From: Butyrivibrio sp. X503
GTDB lineage: Bacteria; Bacillota; Clostridia; Lachnospirales; Lachnospiraceae
DNA length: 64,000 bases
NCBI RefSeq assembly: GCF_003625475.1
Contig: NZ_RAIQ01000004.1
Span: forward strand, 372,001-436,000
Direction of reading: 5' to 3'
Shown: positions 18,241-26,303 of the stretch, piece after piece
How the letters are laid out: each line of letters opens with the position of its first letter
How positions within the stretch are numbered: the stretch's first letter is position 1
Notes under the pieces: model-generated
What the model saw: the letters and a program-made list of their open reading frames with translations, nothing else
Databases searched by the model: none
Told to the model about the DNA's origin: nothing
Made by a program: the position numbers and the translations under genes

Positions 18241-18986
18241 GCATAATCCTCCATATTGCTAAATTTCTTTAATTCAAAAGCCTGTACCGCAACAAGTGCT
18301 ACAAATATGATCAAAAGAGCTCTCACACTCAGCGTCAAAAAGCTCAGATCTCCAACTTCGAAGTGCACAAGTGCTGTGACCAAAAAGACCGGTATCAAAA
18401 ATGAAAATGCACTTCTTCTGGCCCATTCAAATCTCTCAATCTCCATGCAAAGGATCATGGTCAAAAGATAAGGTATAAGAATCACCAGCGCTCCTCTAAC
18501 AATATCAACACCTACAGTCACTTTCATAAGCACTGCTATAAACATCATGGGCAGGAAATTTATCAGGCCCACAACTGCCAGTCTGGCAAAAAGAGCTCTT
18601 TTACCGGAAATAACCGTAACCTGCTCAAGCTCATAGACTCCGTGAAGCTGCGCCTTAAAAGCTTCGATCATACCAAGAGCAGAAATAAACGGCATGAAAA
18701 AAGAAGCAGTATTAAGTACGCTTAAAGCTCGTTCATCTGCAGTGTATCCCACATTTAACATATCTCTCATCTTCAGCATGATATCTAAAGCTACAAATGC
18801 TATCAAAATGAGCATTGCGATCCACACTCTTTTCCTGATGAATCCTGCCTGCTGCATGAGTAGCCTTGGGGCACTCACATGGGGTATTTCTTTTGATCTG
18901 TGCTCTCTTATAAAAGCATCCTTCTTTAGATAGTCCGGGGGCGTAACATTGTCTTGGAGCAGCTTTTTAAGTTCTTTATCTCTCAT
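18231..18986 (-). CDS. membrane protein encoded with an ECF sigma factor
   Basis: 251 residues. A cytoplasmic N-terminus of about 50 residues (LKKLLQDNVTPPDYLKKDAF) is followed by six membrane helices. It begins in the sigma gene (ATGA overlap), so the two are translationally coupled. The soluble N-terminus and coupling suggest a membrane anti-sigma factor or signal sensor, but no zinc-finger motif is present. Role inferred from context only. Confidence 0.7.
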   Translation of the reverse strand: MRDKELKKLLQDNVTPPDYLKKDAFIREHRSKEIPHVSAPRLLMQQAGFIRKRVWIAMLILIAFVALDIMLKMRDMLNVGYTADERALSVLNTASFFMPFISALGMIEAFKAQLHGVYELEQVTVISGKRALFARLAVVGLINFLPMMFIAVLMKVTVGVDIVRGALVILIPYLLTMILCMEIERFEWARRSAFSFLIPVFLVTALVHFEVGDLSFLTLSVRALLIIFVALVAVQAFELKKFSNMEDYAWN

Positions 18987-19435
18987 ACAATTTCCCCTTT
19001 CTCAAGATAACTTTTTAATTTCTTCTTGGCGGTTTCAAGCTTTCTGTGTGCCGCAAACCTCGATATTCCCATGATCTTGCAGATCTCGGAATAAGGCTCC
19101 TGATTCAAAAGACGAAGCTCCACGATCTCACTCTCGTCATCGCTCAGTCTTTTCATAGCCTCTTCAAGCCTTAGCTTCTCAAGGGTCTTATTCTCGAAGT
19201 CCGAACCGTCGTCCATATCTTCATCCGGCAGCGTGGTCTCTTTTTTCTTCTTGTACTCATCAATACAGAGATTCCTTGCAATGGTATAAAGATATCTCTC
19301 CGGCTCTTTTGCCTCCTGTAAACTGCCTATGTAACGAAGGAAAGTTTCCTGGGTGAGGTCTTCCGCCAGGGTTTTGCTGTTTACTTTGTAGTAGCAATAG
19401 CGGTAAATTTTGTCGTAGTATTTTTCGATATCCAT
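18983..19435 (-). CDS. RNA polymerase ECF sigma factor
   Basis: 150 residues. Region 2 is seen in YRYCYYKVNSKTLAEDLTQETF (about 11-32) and TIARNLCIDEYKKKK, and region 4 in LRLLNQEPYSEICKIMGIS...RKLETAKKKL. Head of a five-gene operon (sigma, membrane protein, ATPase, two permeases). The context suggests an envelope-stress or antimicrobial-response unit. SD AGGGG before the ATG. Confidence 0.9.
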   Translation of the reverse strand: MDIEKYYDKIYRYCYYKVNSKTLAEDLTQETFLRYIGSLQEAKEPERYLYTIARNLCIDEYKKKKETTLPDEDMDDGSDFENKTLEKLRLEEAMKRLSDDESEIVELRLLNQEPYSEICKIMGISRFAAHRKLETAKKKLKSYLEKGEIV

Positions 19436-19530
19436 GGATAACCCCTATTTTTCTCCCTTCGTAATGATAGACGTTTAAGGCCCATAAAATGTGCGCTTAT
19501 TTATATAAAAAAATTTTTTTGAAAAAAGTG

Positions 19531-19591
19531 TTGACACGTCTTTCGAACGTGTGATATAAAATATTTAATGACAAACATTAAATATTTAATG
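19531..19591 (+). promoter_or_regulatory. promoter and palindromic operators of the DUF2975-XRE operon
   Basis: TTGACA (19531-19536) and TATAAA (19555-19560) with an 18-bp spacer. ACACGT at 19534-19539 and ACGTGT at 19547-19552 form an inverted repeat within the spacer. ATTTAATG/CATTAAAT (19563-19583) is a perfect 8-bp inverted repeat over the likely start site, with a third ATTTAATG at 19584-19591. The leader is about 130 nt. Autoregulation by the XRE protein is a natural guess. Confidence 0.65.
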
Positions 19592-19702
19592 AAAACAAAT
19601 TAAAAAGCAACGAAAAACATTTATGTGAAATCTTCATCCGGGAAAGATGAAAAAACAAATCACTAAACAACATTACATTAACACACAACGGAGGATATCG
19701 AC

Positions 19703-20251
19703 ATGAAAAAAACAAAATTACGCGAAGCAACTACAGTACTTGCCAAGATTCTTGAGCTGTTCACATTCGCCGTCGTAGGTATGACGACCAGTACACTAAT
19801 CACTCTTGCTATATTGCTTGCTACGGGACATTTAAATCAGCAGATGTTTAATGATGTATTTTCCAACGCTCAGCTTAACTTCGCAGGTTCTCAGGCACTT
19901 ATGAAAAACGGACAATTCTATTTCCCGGGATTCTTTCTTTACTTTGGAATAATGGTAGTACAGGCATTTTTTGCAGGATTGATTTTCCAAAACATTGGCA
20001 AGATCTTTTCGTTTAAAGCAGGATCACCTTTCTCCGCTGAGAACGTTAAGAGGATCAGAAACATCGGTTACTTTGCACTTGCTCTTCCAATTGTAAAGAT
20101 TGTACTCCCTTTATTGGGATTGATCTTTGGTGCCAACGCACTCATGGGTGTCAGTGCATATGAATTCCTCTTTGCTCTTGTTGCTCTCAGCCTTTCTCAG
20201 TACTTTGCATACGGTGCAGAGCTTGAGAAAGATGTAGACGGATTACTTTAA
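19703..20251 (+). CDS. DUF2975-family membrane protein
   Basis: 182 residues with four membrane helices (about 14-40, 70-98, 122-140, 148-168). The layout, plus the partner gene 12 bp downstream, fits the DUF2975 family, which is typically paired with a small YozG-like XRE regulator in Firmicutes. Start follows GGAGGATATCGAC. The biological role of the family is unknown to me. Confidence 0.8.
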   Translation: MKKTKLREATTVLAKILELFTFAVVGMTTSTLITLAILLATGHLNQQMFNDVFSNAQLNFAGSQALMKNGQFYFPGFFLYFGIMVVQAFFAGLIFQNIGKIFSFKAGSPFSAENVKRIRNIGYFALALPIVKIVLPLLGLIFGANALMGVSAYEFLFALVALSLSQYFAYGAELEKDVDGLL

Positions 20252-20263
20252 GGAGGGGAATAT

Positions 20264-20488
20264 ATGGGAAGAATCGTACTTGAACTTGATGTAATGATGG
20301 CAAGGCGTCACGTATCTCTTAATGACCTTGCGGACAAGGTCGGAATTGCCAACGTTAATCTGTCCAAGATTAAAAATAATAAAGTAAATGCGATCCGCTT
20401 CGGAACTCTTGCAGGTATCTGCGAAGCGCTTGAATGCGAGCCGGGTGACATACTTAAATACGATCCGGAAGGAGAAAACGAAGATTGA
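20264..20488 (+). CDS. small XRE-family (Cro/CI, YozG-like) regulator
   Basis: 74 residues consisting of one HTH_3 domain: MARRHVSLNDLADKVGIA (helices 1-2), NVNLSKIKNNKVNAIRF (recognition helix), LAGICEALECEPGDIL. Its length and the CEPGDIL end are typical of YozG-like proteins. SD AAGGAGGGG. Likely controls its own operon through the palindromes at 19534-19591. Confidence 0.9.
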   Translation: MGRIVLELDVMMARRHVSLNDLADKVGIANVNLSKIKNNKVNAIRFGTLAGICEALECEPGDILKYDPEGENED

Positions 20489-20501
20489 ATTTACATAAAA
20501 G

Positions 20502-20541
20502 ATCCCTCAGCCAACGAATGGTTGAGGGATTTCTTGTTTTA
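20502..20541 (+). terminator. bidirectional terminator
   Basis: A 12-bp stem (ATCCCTCAGCCA with TGGTTGAGGGAT, one G-T pair) and a 5-nt loop, followed on plus by TTTCTTGTTTTAT and on minus by CTTTTATG. It serves the XRE gene and the convergent FMN dehydrogenase gene. Confidence 0.85.
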
Positions 20542-20558
20542 TAGATTTGTACAAATGA

Positions 20559-21449
20559 TCAGAGTGTTGTGATCAGCCTGTATTTCTTGATATCCGCAAT
20601 GGACTTGCACCCTGTGAATGCCATTGTCTTTTTTAGCTCTGCTTCAGCTTTTTTAAGATAATCGCATACGCCCTGTGCTCCGTTATCTTTTATCGCTGTC
20701 ATAAGAGGTCTTCCGATGCAGACAGCGTCTGCTCCGAGAGCGATCGCTTTAAACGCATCCATTCCTGTTTTGATCTCGCAGTCTACGAAAATAGGGATCG
20801 TATTATCAATCTCTTTTGCAATCTCCGGAAGGATCTTAAGCGGAGGAACCGCGTACTCTATGCGGTTATTGTGATGTGATATCACAATGCCTCTTGCGCC
20901 GGCCTTAAGTGCTTCCTCTGTATCGTAGAGACTGAGCACGCCTTTTACTATAACGGGAAGATCGGTGCTGCCGCAAATATCCGTAAGCTCAGCAGTAGTC
21001 AGCGGCGCCATGGTATATCCGCTCACTTCGTCGGGACCGCCGTCCGGAGAAAAAGCGTGATCGATATCAATACCGACCGCGAGCACTCCTTTTTCTTTTG
21101 CATGCTCAAGCTTTTTATAAATGATATTCCTGTCGGCGTAAGGCTTTATCACTTCGATCAAAGATCCGCCGCACGATAGGATCATCTCTATCTCTTCTTC
21201 GTCCGCCATCCCGTACCATGTAAGAAGACCCGAATCCGCCGCGCCTTTCGCAAACTCTTTTGCCGCGCCCTCAAACATGAAATGATCAAGATGAGAAAGC
21301 GCCGCCGTCATGATCGGAGACGGAAACTCTTTTCCATATAGTTCAAAAGACGGATCGGGATAATCCGCGTTCATGAATCTAGTCTGTATGAGAAGCGAAT
21401 CCAGATATTTCCTGGTTATTATGTTTGAATTTCCTGCGTTTTCTGCCAT
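20559..21449 (-). CDS. FMN-dependent alpha-hydroxy-acid dehydrogenase-like protein
   Basis: 296 residues, shorter than the usual 350-380. TIM-barrel FMN motifs: PIMTAALSHL near 50, DLPVIVKGVLS with the FMN Lys, GARGIVISHHNNR replacing the common SNHGGRQLD catalytic His/Arg segment, and GADAVCIGRP near the C-terminus. Could be a lactate/glycolate oxidase-like or isopentenyl isomerase-like flavoenzyme. The N-terminal strand is abbreviated. SD AAAGGGG. Single-gene unit. Confidence 0.75.
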   Translation of the reverse strand: MAENAGNSNIITRKYLDSLLIQTRFMNADYPDPSFELYGKEFPSPIMTAALSHLDHFMFEGAAKEFAKGAADSGLLTWYGMADEEEIEMILSCGGSLIEVIKPYADRNIIYKKLEHAKEKGVLAVGIDIDHAFSPDGGPDEVSGYTMAPLTTAELTDICGSTDLPVIVKGVLSLYDTEEALKAGARGIVISHHNNRIEYAVPPLKILPEIAKEIDNTIPIFVDCEIKTGMDAFKAIALGADAVCIGRPLMTAIKDNGAQGVCDYLKKAEAELKKTMAFTGCKSIADIKKYRLITTL

Positions 21450-21548
21450 AATTATTCCCCTTTGTAATTAATTCTTTTTTATAGTATAAGGCAGGAAACA
21501 TATATTTTTCATTTCATTTTTTGTTTTGGTTATTTCATTTTTTGTGGC

Positions 21549-22352
21549 TTATCGAGACTTTATTATTTCCTCCGCCATATCCATCAACTCGTCCGAAGTG
21601 ATGACATTATCGAATGTTCCCATAACATAGATCACATTGTCCATTTCAAAAACAATATTCGAAGAAAAACTGGTCTCTCGTTCATCGGAACCATAGCTTA
21701 TAAAGAAATGATCGTCCTCTTCTTCTCTTTTCATTTCCTCTTCGGTGGGGGTTGAATCTTTTGAAACCGGCAAAAACAGATATTCATCATAGCTGTAGTA
21801 AATGTTTATGCCATCAACCGTGCGCATCTCGTTTGCCCTCTTAGCATCCAAAGAATCTTCCGTCAGATGACCGTCATTTATAACCGGGTTCATCGCCACA
21901 TAGATATGCGGGTCACCTTCACGCGTATAATTTATAAACAATTCTTTGTATTTATCGATTGCATTTCCCTCTTCATCCTGGGTCTGACAATTTTCTATCT
22001 CCATAATGTCAAAAGAATAACCGTTACTAAAAGTTTCAACTGCAGGCGCATTTATCCCGACTTTTTCTTCAAGCTCATCTAATTTTCCAAAATCGGATGT
22101 CCTTGAAAAATAGTCATTACCGCTGACAACCATTACCGCTTTCCCCGCAGCAAATGCGGTCCCTCCAAGAACACAGATACATGCTGCAGTCAATGCAACT
22201 ATTTTTTTGATATTAAGTTTTGCTCTCATTCGGCCTCCGTTCTTTTCATTCACAGCTTCCCCAAGCTTATGAATCAAATTCTCTTTCTGATTTTCCGAAA
22301 AGCGAAGGTCTTTCATGGAGTTTTTATAAGAATCAAAGATATATTCATTCAT
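21549..22352 (-). CDS. putative anti-sigma factor, single-pass membrane protein
   Basis: About 267 residues. A basic cytoplasmic N-terminus (about 1-50, SYKNSMKDLRFSENQKENL) precedes one membrane helix (about 52-70) and a large extracytoplasmic domain. That layout matches DUF4179-type anti-sigma proteins. The frame opens further upstream, but SD AGGTG favours the ATG at 22352, which overlaps the sigma gene by 8 nt. It most likely holds the sigma factor until a surface signal arrives. Confidence 0.75.
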   Translation of the reverse strand: MNEYIFDSYKNSMKDLRFSENQKENLIHKLGEAVNEKNGGRMRAKLNIKKIVALTAACICVLGGTAFAAGKAVMVVSGNDYFSRTSDFGKLDELEEKVGINAPAVETFSNGYSFDIMEIENCQTQDEEGNAIDKYKELFINYTREGDPHIYVAMNPVINDGHLTEDSLDAKRANEMRTVDGINIYYSYDEYLFLPVSKDSTPTEEEMKREEEDDHFFISYGSDERETSFSSNIVFEMDNVIYVMGTFDNVITSDELMDMAEEIIKSR

Positions 22353-22848
22353 ATATTTCACCTGCCTTTTCACCATATGCAGCATCCGCGGTGAGATTTC
22401 TTTTTAGCTCTGCTCTTCCTCTCGATAAATATTTAGATACGGCAAGAGCTGATTTTCCCATGATTCCCGCGATCTCTTTTACCGAATATCCCTCGTAGTA
22501 GTGAAGGTAAATACTTATTCGATAATTGACAGGAAGTTTCTTTATCTCATCTATTATTTCAGAAGATGGCGCCGCCGGAGCTTCTTTTTCAGCGATGGTA
22601 TCAAGAGCGACCGTCTTTTTGAAAAAAGCGCTTTTTCTAAGGTCGTGACACGCATTGATTGTAGTTCTTATGATCCATGCCTTTTCATGTTCCATAGTTT
22701 CAAAAGACTTTCCGCAGGATATATACTTTAGAAGCACCGTCTGGCAGATATCTTCCGAATCGTATGTATGTTGCAGGTAGCTGTAGCTTATCCGAAGTAT
22801 CATATCCGAATACATCTCAACAACCCGCTTTATCTCCCTTTCTTCCAT
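22345..22848 (-). CDS. RNA polymerase ECF sigma factor
   Basis: 167 residues. Region 2 in ILRISYSYLQHTYDSEDICQTVLLKY (about 16-41) and WIIRTTINACHDLRKSAFF; region 4 in LPVNYRISIYLHYYEGYSVKEIAGIMGKSALAVSKYLSRGRAELK. An in-frame TTG at 22869 would extend it, but AAGGGGAG lies before the ATG at 22848, which decides the start. Paired with the downstream anti-sigma gene. Confidence 0.9.
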   Translation of the reverse strand: MEEREIKRVVEMYSDMILRISYSYLQHTYDSEDICQTVLLKYISCGKSFETMEHEKAWIIRTTINACHDLRKSAFFKKTVALDTIAEKEAPAAPSSEIIDEIKKLPVNYRISIYLHYYEGYSVKEIAGIMGKSALAVSKYLSRGRAELKRNLTADAAYGEKAGEIYE

Positions 22849-22873
22849 GTAAAACGCTCCCCTTTTCAAATAA

Positions 22874-22906
22874 TGAGGAAATACCGAACCGGCCGGTATT
22901 TCCTCA
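22874..22906 (-). terminator. 13-bp hairpin between DUF3021 and sigma genes
   Basis: TGAGGAAATACCG/CGGTATTTCCTCA, a perfect 13-bp stem with a 7-nt loop. It lies about 20 nt before the sigma-gene ribosome binding site. Only a short TTATTTG follows on the minus strand, so it may be a terminator for the DUF3021 gene or a leader structure of the sigma gene. Confidence 0.55.
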
Positions 22907-22967
22907 GAAGGCCCTTCTATCTATAATACGATTCAAAGCTTGATAATCGGACAGATGAAATAATTAT

Positions 22968-23402
22968 TTATTTTAATTCCTGTATTCTCTCATTCATTCT
23001 TTTGGCTTCTTGGCGGTAGTGGATCATAAATATAAACCAGATAAAAAACGTTACGAATATCTGCCCAAGTACAATGCAGATTGTCATTACGGGTGAGCTG
23101 CCATCGCCCATCCAGCCTTCGTTTGCTGCAACGATAAAGTATATGATGAGTCCGATTCCCATGTGGATAATAACTTTCATCGGCATCGGAAGCTTATCAG
23201 ATGAATAGACTACGGTTGGTGCTCCAAAGCCGATTCCGATGATAAGTGCTCCGATAACCATCTTGGTAAATGTGTAACCACGAAGCACGAAATCTCCGCC
23301 GTAACCGATATCAAACGCGGCTGCGGTTAAACAGAACATTGTATATGAAATTCCTATTGCAATAAGTGTATTTTTGATCATGACTTTAATTGTTTCTTTC
23401 AT
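22968..23402 (-). CDS. DUF3021-family membrane protein
   Basis: 144 residues, four membrane helices (about 9-30, 43-65, 75-93, 104-128) and a charged C-terminal tail. Size, topology and an adjacent LytTR gene upstream match the DUF3021 family. The LytTR-DUF3021 pair is common in Firmicutes and thought to be a membrane-controlled regulator. SD GGAGG. Confidence 0.85.
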   Translation of the reverse strand: MKETIKVMIKNTLIAIGISYTMFCLTAAAFDIGYGGDFVLRGYTFTKMVIGALIIGIGFGAPTVVYSSDKLPMPMKVIIHMGIGLIIYFIVAANEGWMGDGSSPVMTICIVLGQIFVTFFIWFIFMIHYRQEAKRMNERIQELK

Positions 23403-23452
23403 GACGATTCCTCCTTACTAATATCCGGCAGATTCCGGTCTATAACATCTTC

Positions 23453-23887
23453 TTACAGTCCCAGATACTTCTTGAACTCAGGTAAATATTTTCTGGAAAC
23501 ATAATCCTTTGATCCGTTTTTAAGCTTAAGAAGTAAAGTTCCGCTAAAGCCCGGTTCAATGCTGTCCATGTATGAAAGGTTTATAAGCGTGGACTTTGAG
23601 ATCTGCATGAACTTATTCCCCAGCTGGCTCGCTAGTTCATATAATCTCTTTGGTGAACGGAATGATCTCTTTTCACCGTAAATAACGGTATCTCCGTTCT
23701 CGACACGAACCATAAAGATATCTTCGGGCTTAAGTACAACAAGCTCTTCCCCTGCGCGCGCCGTCACGGGAACCGCCTCTGTACTTAGCATATCAACAAT
23801 TCTGCTGATATCCTCCGTCATCTTATCTGTATGGATTTCTGCATATGCTTCATGAACTTCAGGTGATATTATTACGTTTACTTTCAT
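23453..23887 (-). CDS. LytTR-domain DNA-binding protein
   Basis: 144 residues. The N-terminal 45 residues lack a receiver domain. The LytTR domain (about 45-144) is clear: LKPEDIFMVRVENGDTVIYGEKRSF, LYELASQLGNKFMQISKSTLINLSYMDSIEPG, FSGTLLLKLKNGSKDYVSRKYLPEFKKYL. It likely binds direct repeats and controls its own operon with DUF3021. The divergent 185-bp gap to 24073 should hold both promoters; I could not place either confidently. Confidence 0.9.
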   Translation of the reverse strand: MKVNVIISPEVHEAYAEIHTDKMTEDISRIVDMLSTEAVPVTARAGEELVVLKPEDIFMVRVENGDTVIYGEKRSFRSPKRLYELASQLGNKFMQISKSTLINLSYMDSIEPGFSGTLLLKLKNGSKDYVSRKYLPEFKKYLGL

Positions 23888-24072
23888 ACGCTTCCCCTTT
23901 CATGATTCCATCATACAACAGCATATGATTCCTGTCTTTGGATTTGCGGTAAGTGGCAAAAAAAGGTGGGTGAAATGCAGAAGTGAGTGCTTGATTAGGC
24001 ACATCAAATTATGTTAGGATGCAAATAATTGTTATGTAAATGGCGACGCAATAAAGGAAACAGAGAAAACGA

Positions 24073-24357
24073 ATGAACAAGAAAACACTGATAGCAATAG
24101 ATATATTTTTATGGTCAGCAGTAATACTACCTATCATAAAGCTTTTTATGATTTGTGCAAAAGCATACTATTCAGGCGCAAAGCCCAGCTTTAATGAAGG
24201 TCCCGTATACTATGGGATGGAAGGCTTTAAGATGATGTTTTGGATGATGATGTTTTATGGCTTTTCTTATGTAATTGTATGGGTATTAGTATTCCTTGTA
24301 ACCGTATTTTTTACTATCTATATGATTCTGCGTATAAAAAAGCAAAATAGATTATAA
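24073..24357 (+). CDS. small membrane protein (tandem paralog 1)
   Basis: 94 residues with two membrane helices (about 8-28 and 58-86) around a polar extracytoplasmic stretch. The start (MNK...I.IFLW...LP) and the basic end (ILRIKKQN) match the next gene, so the two are tandem paralogs. Weak ribosome binding site. Function unknown. Confidence 0.6.
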   Translation: MNKKTLIAIDIFLWSAVILPIIKLFMICAKAYYSGAKPSFNEGPVYYGMEGFKMMFWMMMFYGFSYVIVWVLVFLVTVFFTIYMILRIKKQNRL

Positions 24358-24362
24358 GAAGA

Positions 24363-24653
24363 ATGAATAAGCAAAAGAAAAATATAATGATCGGAATAGC
24401 GGTTTTTTTATGGGTGTTCGTACTTTTGCCTTGTATGGTTTGGGCCTGTGATCTATTTGATGTTTATTTCAATGGCGCCTATTTGGGTTATGGTTTTTTT
24501 GATGAACGAACATTCTATATTGGATGGAGTGCCGTGAAAATGGAAGCCGAAAATATTAAGGTATGGGGCGGAGGCCTTCTGTGGTTTTATTATTCCCTAT
24601 TCACTCTTTTATACACAGTATTTCTAATTATTAAAATCAAAAAGAATAAATAG
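24363..24653 (+). CDS. small membrane protein (tandem paralog 2)
   Basis: 96 residues; two helices (about 9-30 and 68-90), ends in IIKIKKNK. It resembles the preceding gene at both termini while the middle differs. It starts 5 nt after the preceding stop, so the two are co-transcribed. Function unknown. Confidence 0.6.
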   Translation: MNKQKKNIMIGIAVFLWVFVLLPCMVWACDLFDVYFNGAYLGYGFFDERTFYIGWSAVKMEAENIKVWGGGLLWFYYSLFTLLYTVFLIIKIKKNK

Positions 24654-24670
24654 TAATGGAAATATATGAG

Positions 24671-24699
24671 TTTATTTTTGTCCTCGAAAGGCATATAAT
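24671..24699 (+). promoter_or_regulatory. candidate promoter of the repeat lipoprotein gene
   Basis: Perfect TATAAT at 24694-24699, 17 bp after a weak -35 TTTATT at 24671-24676. Confidence 0.45.
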
Positions 24700-24758
24700 T
24701 GGTAGTTGTTGTCGCAGGATACTGCACCGACAAAACATCTAAGGGAGGACATAATAAA

Positions 24759-25460
24759 ATGAAAAAAAGATTATTGGCAATGGCTATAGTAGCCATTATG
24801 GTAACAGGATGTGGTGAAAACGCAAATACTGACAATGTAAACGAGCAAGCATCCGCTACAGAACAGTCATCGATAGAGGCTGCCGCTGCTGAACAGACAT
24901 CGGAGGATGCTGCCGCCATTGAACAGACTTCAGAAGATGCTTCTGCTACAGAGCAGACATCGGAGGACGCAGCTGCCACTGCTCAGACATCTGAAGTAGC
25001 TTCTGCCACAGAACAGGCATCGAAAGAAACTGCCGCTACAGAGCAAGCGTCAAAAGAGGCTGCTGCAGAGCAGCCCGCTCAGGATAATGCAAAAGAAGAA
25101 TCTAAACAAGCAACTGCAAATCTAAAAGACGGAACCTATACAACAAATCTTGTTTCCGAGCCATTCCCATATTCCCCGGGTTATGTAAAGAGTGTCTCAG
25201 TTACCGATAATGCGGTCATAATTGAAGGTGATGTGTACCAGTACGACGATAATTGGAATACGATAGATTTGGGAACCAATACATACACACTTCCGATCGA
25301 TGCAAACACACAGTACCTTTCAAGTGGTGGTGAGGAAGCTGCCAAGCATATGAGCAAGGAAGACTTCGCAAGCAAATTCCCCCAAATTATCGGTTCCGGA
25401 TTGGGACTTGGAATTAAGATTGAAAACGGCGTTGTTGTTTCATTTGATATTTTCTCATAA
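24759..25460 (+). CDS. lipoprotein with decapeptide repeats
   Basis: 233 residues. Signal peptide ends at lipobox VTGC (Cys18). Residues 34-103 are seven copies of a ten-residue unit with consensus xEQxSxxxAA, an Ala/Glu/Ser/Thr-rich stalk. The C-terminal domain (about 125-233; LKDGTYTTNL, GDVYQYDDNW, GGEEAAKHMSKEDF) looks like a small beta-rich fold. The chosen ATG follows AGGGAGG; an in-frame ATG at 24699 lies within the -10 and is rejected. Probably a surface-anchored domain held away from the membrane by the stalk. Confidence 0.75.
   Translation: MKKRLLAMAIVAIMVTGCGENANTDNVNEQASATEQSSIEAAAAEQTSEDAAAIEQTSEDASATEQTSEDAAATAQTSEVASATEQASKETAATEQASKEAAAEQPAQDNAKEESKQATANLKDGTYTTNLVSEPFPYSPGYVKSVSVTDNAVIIEGDVYQYDDNWNTIDLGTNTYTLPIDANTQYLSSGGEEAAKHMSKEDFASKFPQIIGSGLGLGIKIENGVVVSFDIFS
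24858..25067 (+). repeat. 30-bp coding tandem repeat, seven units
   Basis: Seven imperfect 30-bp units encode the decapeptide repeats of the lipoprotein. Units differ mainly at silent or conservative positions. Copy number could vary between strains by slippage. Confidence 0.85.
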
Positions 25461-25526
25461 ATAGTGCTTGGGATTGACTCAAATATGCAGTTCTCGCACG
25501 AGAAGTATGATTTTCAAATCGAATAA

Positions 25527-25585
25527 AACCCGGGAATGCTGACTTCCATGAGCAACGTCGAAAGGAAGCATTCCCGGGTTTTTGA
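25527..25585. terminator. bidirectional terminator
   Basis: AACCCGGGAATGCT/AGCATTCCCGGGTT, a 14-bp perfect outer stem with a 26-nt loop. It lies between the convergent lipoprotein and kinase-like genes, with T runs on both strands. Confidence 0.85.
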
Positions 25586-25667
25586 GATTATGAAAATCAC
25601 TGCGAGGAGAAAACAAATATTTTGGGAAAACACATAATAAGCTCCGCCGCAGTAATCGCAGGTTCTA

Positions 25668-26252
25668 TCATTTAGCGGCTTCACAGATGATATCGATGCA
25701 CTTCTCAACGCCGAGCGTCGAGCTCTTGAGGCACAGATCGTAGTAGTCAGCCTGGCCGAACTCGGTGTTGGTGTAGTACGTGCAGTACTTGCGCCTCGTT
25801 CTGTCGACCTCTTTCATCTTCTCGAGAATCTGCTCCTCTGTATAATCAGGCATCTTCTCCTTCATGTGCTGAAGTCTGAAATACTCCGTCGCAGAAATGA
25901 ATACATGAAGAGTCTTGTCGTACTCCTGCAAGATCATGTTGGCGTTACGACCAACTATGACACAATTACCTTTCTCGGCGACCTTCCTGATAGCTTCTCT
26001 CTGAGCTGCAAAAAGCTTTTCATTAAGAGGCTTGTTGTAGAAATCAAAAAGACTCTGCCCGAAACCGAATTCCCTCGGAACCTTTTCATCAAATTTTCTG
26101 ATCTCCTCAGGTGAAAGAGAACCCGATTCCCTGGCTGCGCTAAGGATAAGGTCTTTATCAAAATAATAAAATCCAAGTCTGTCGGCTACCGCTCTTCCGA
26201 TGGTTCCGCCGCATGAACCGAACTCTCTGCTGATAGTAATAATGTTTTTCAT
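25668..26252 (-). CDS. cytidylate kinase-like family protein
   Basis: 194 residues. N-terminal ITISREFGSCGGTIGRAVADRLG (about 4-26) is the P-loop-like region of the AAA_26/cytidylate-kinase-like family. NCVIVGRNANMIL near 97 and the DRTRRKYCTYYT segment near 149 are also typical. These proteins are distinct from Cmk and their substrate is not established. SD GGAGGTAAT. Single gene between the terminator and the ABC importer genes. Confidence 0.85.
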   Translation of the reverse strand: MKNIITISREFGSCGGTIGRAVADRLGFYYFDKDLILSAARESGSLSPEEIRKFDEKVPREFGFGQSLFDFYNKPLNEKLFAAQREAIRKVAEKGNCVIVGRNANMILQEYDKTLHVFISATEYFRLQHMKEKMPDYTEEQILEKMKEVDRTRRKYCTYYTNTEFGQADYYDLCLKSSTLGVEKCIDIICEAAK

Positions 26253-26303
26253 GGCATTACCTCCTCTATAAACTCATGTTTATATCCGGATAGATCCTGC
26301 TCC

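Noticed and set aside
24590-24979. Minus-strand frame antisense to the repeat lipoprotein
   Set aside because: Its Ser/Ala/Cys repeats are the mirror image of the lipoprotein repeat; no start signal.
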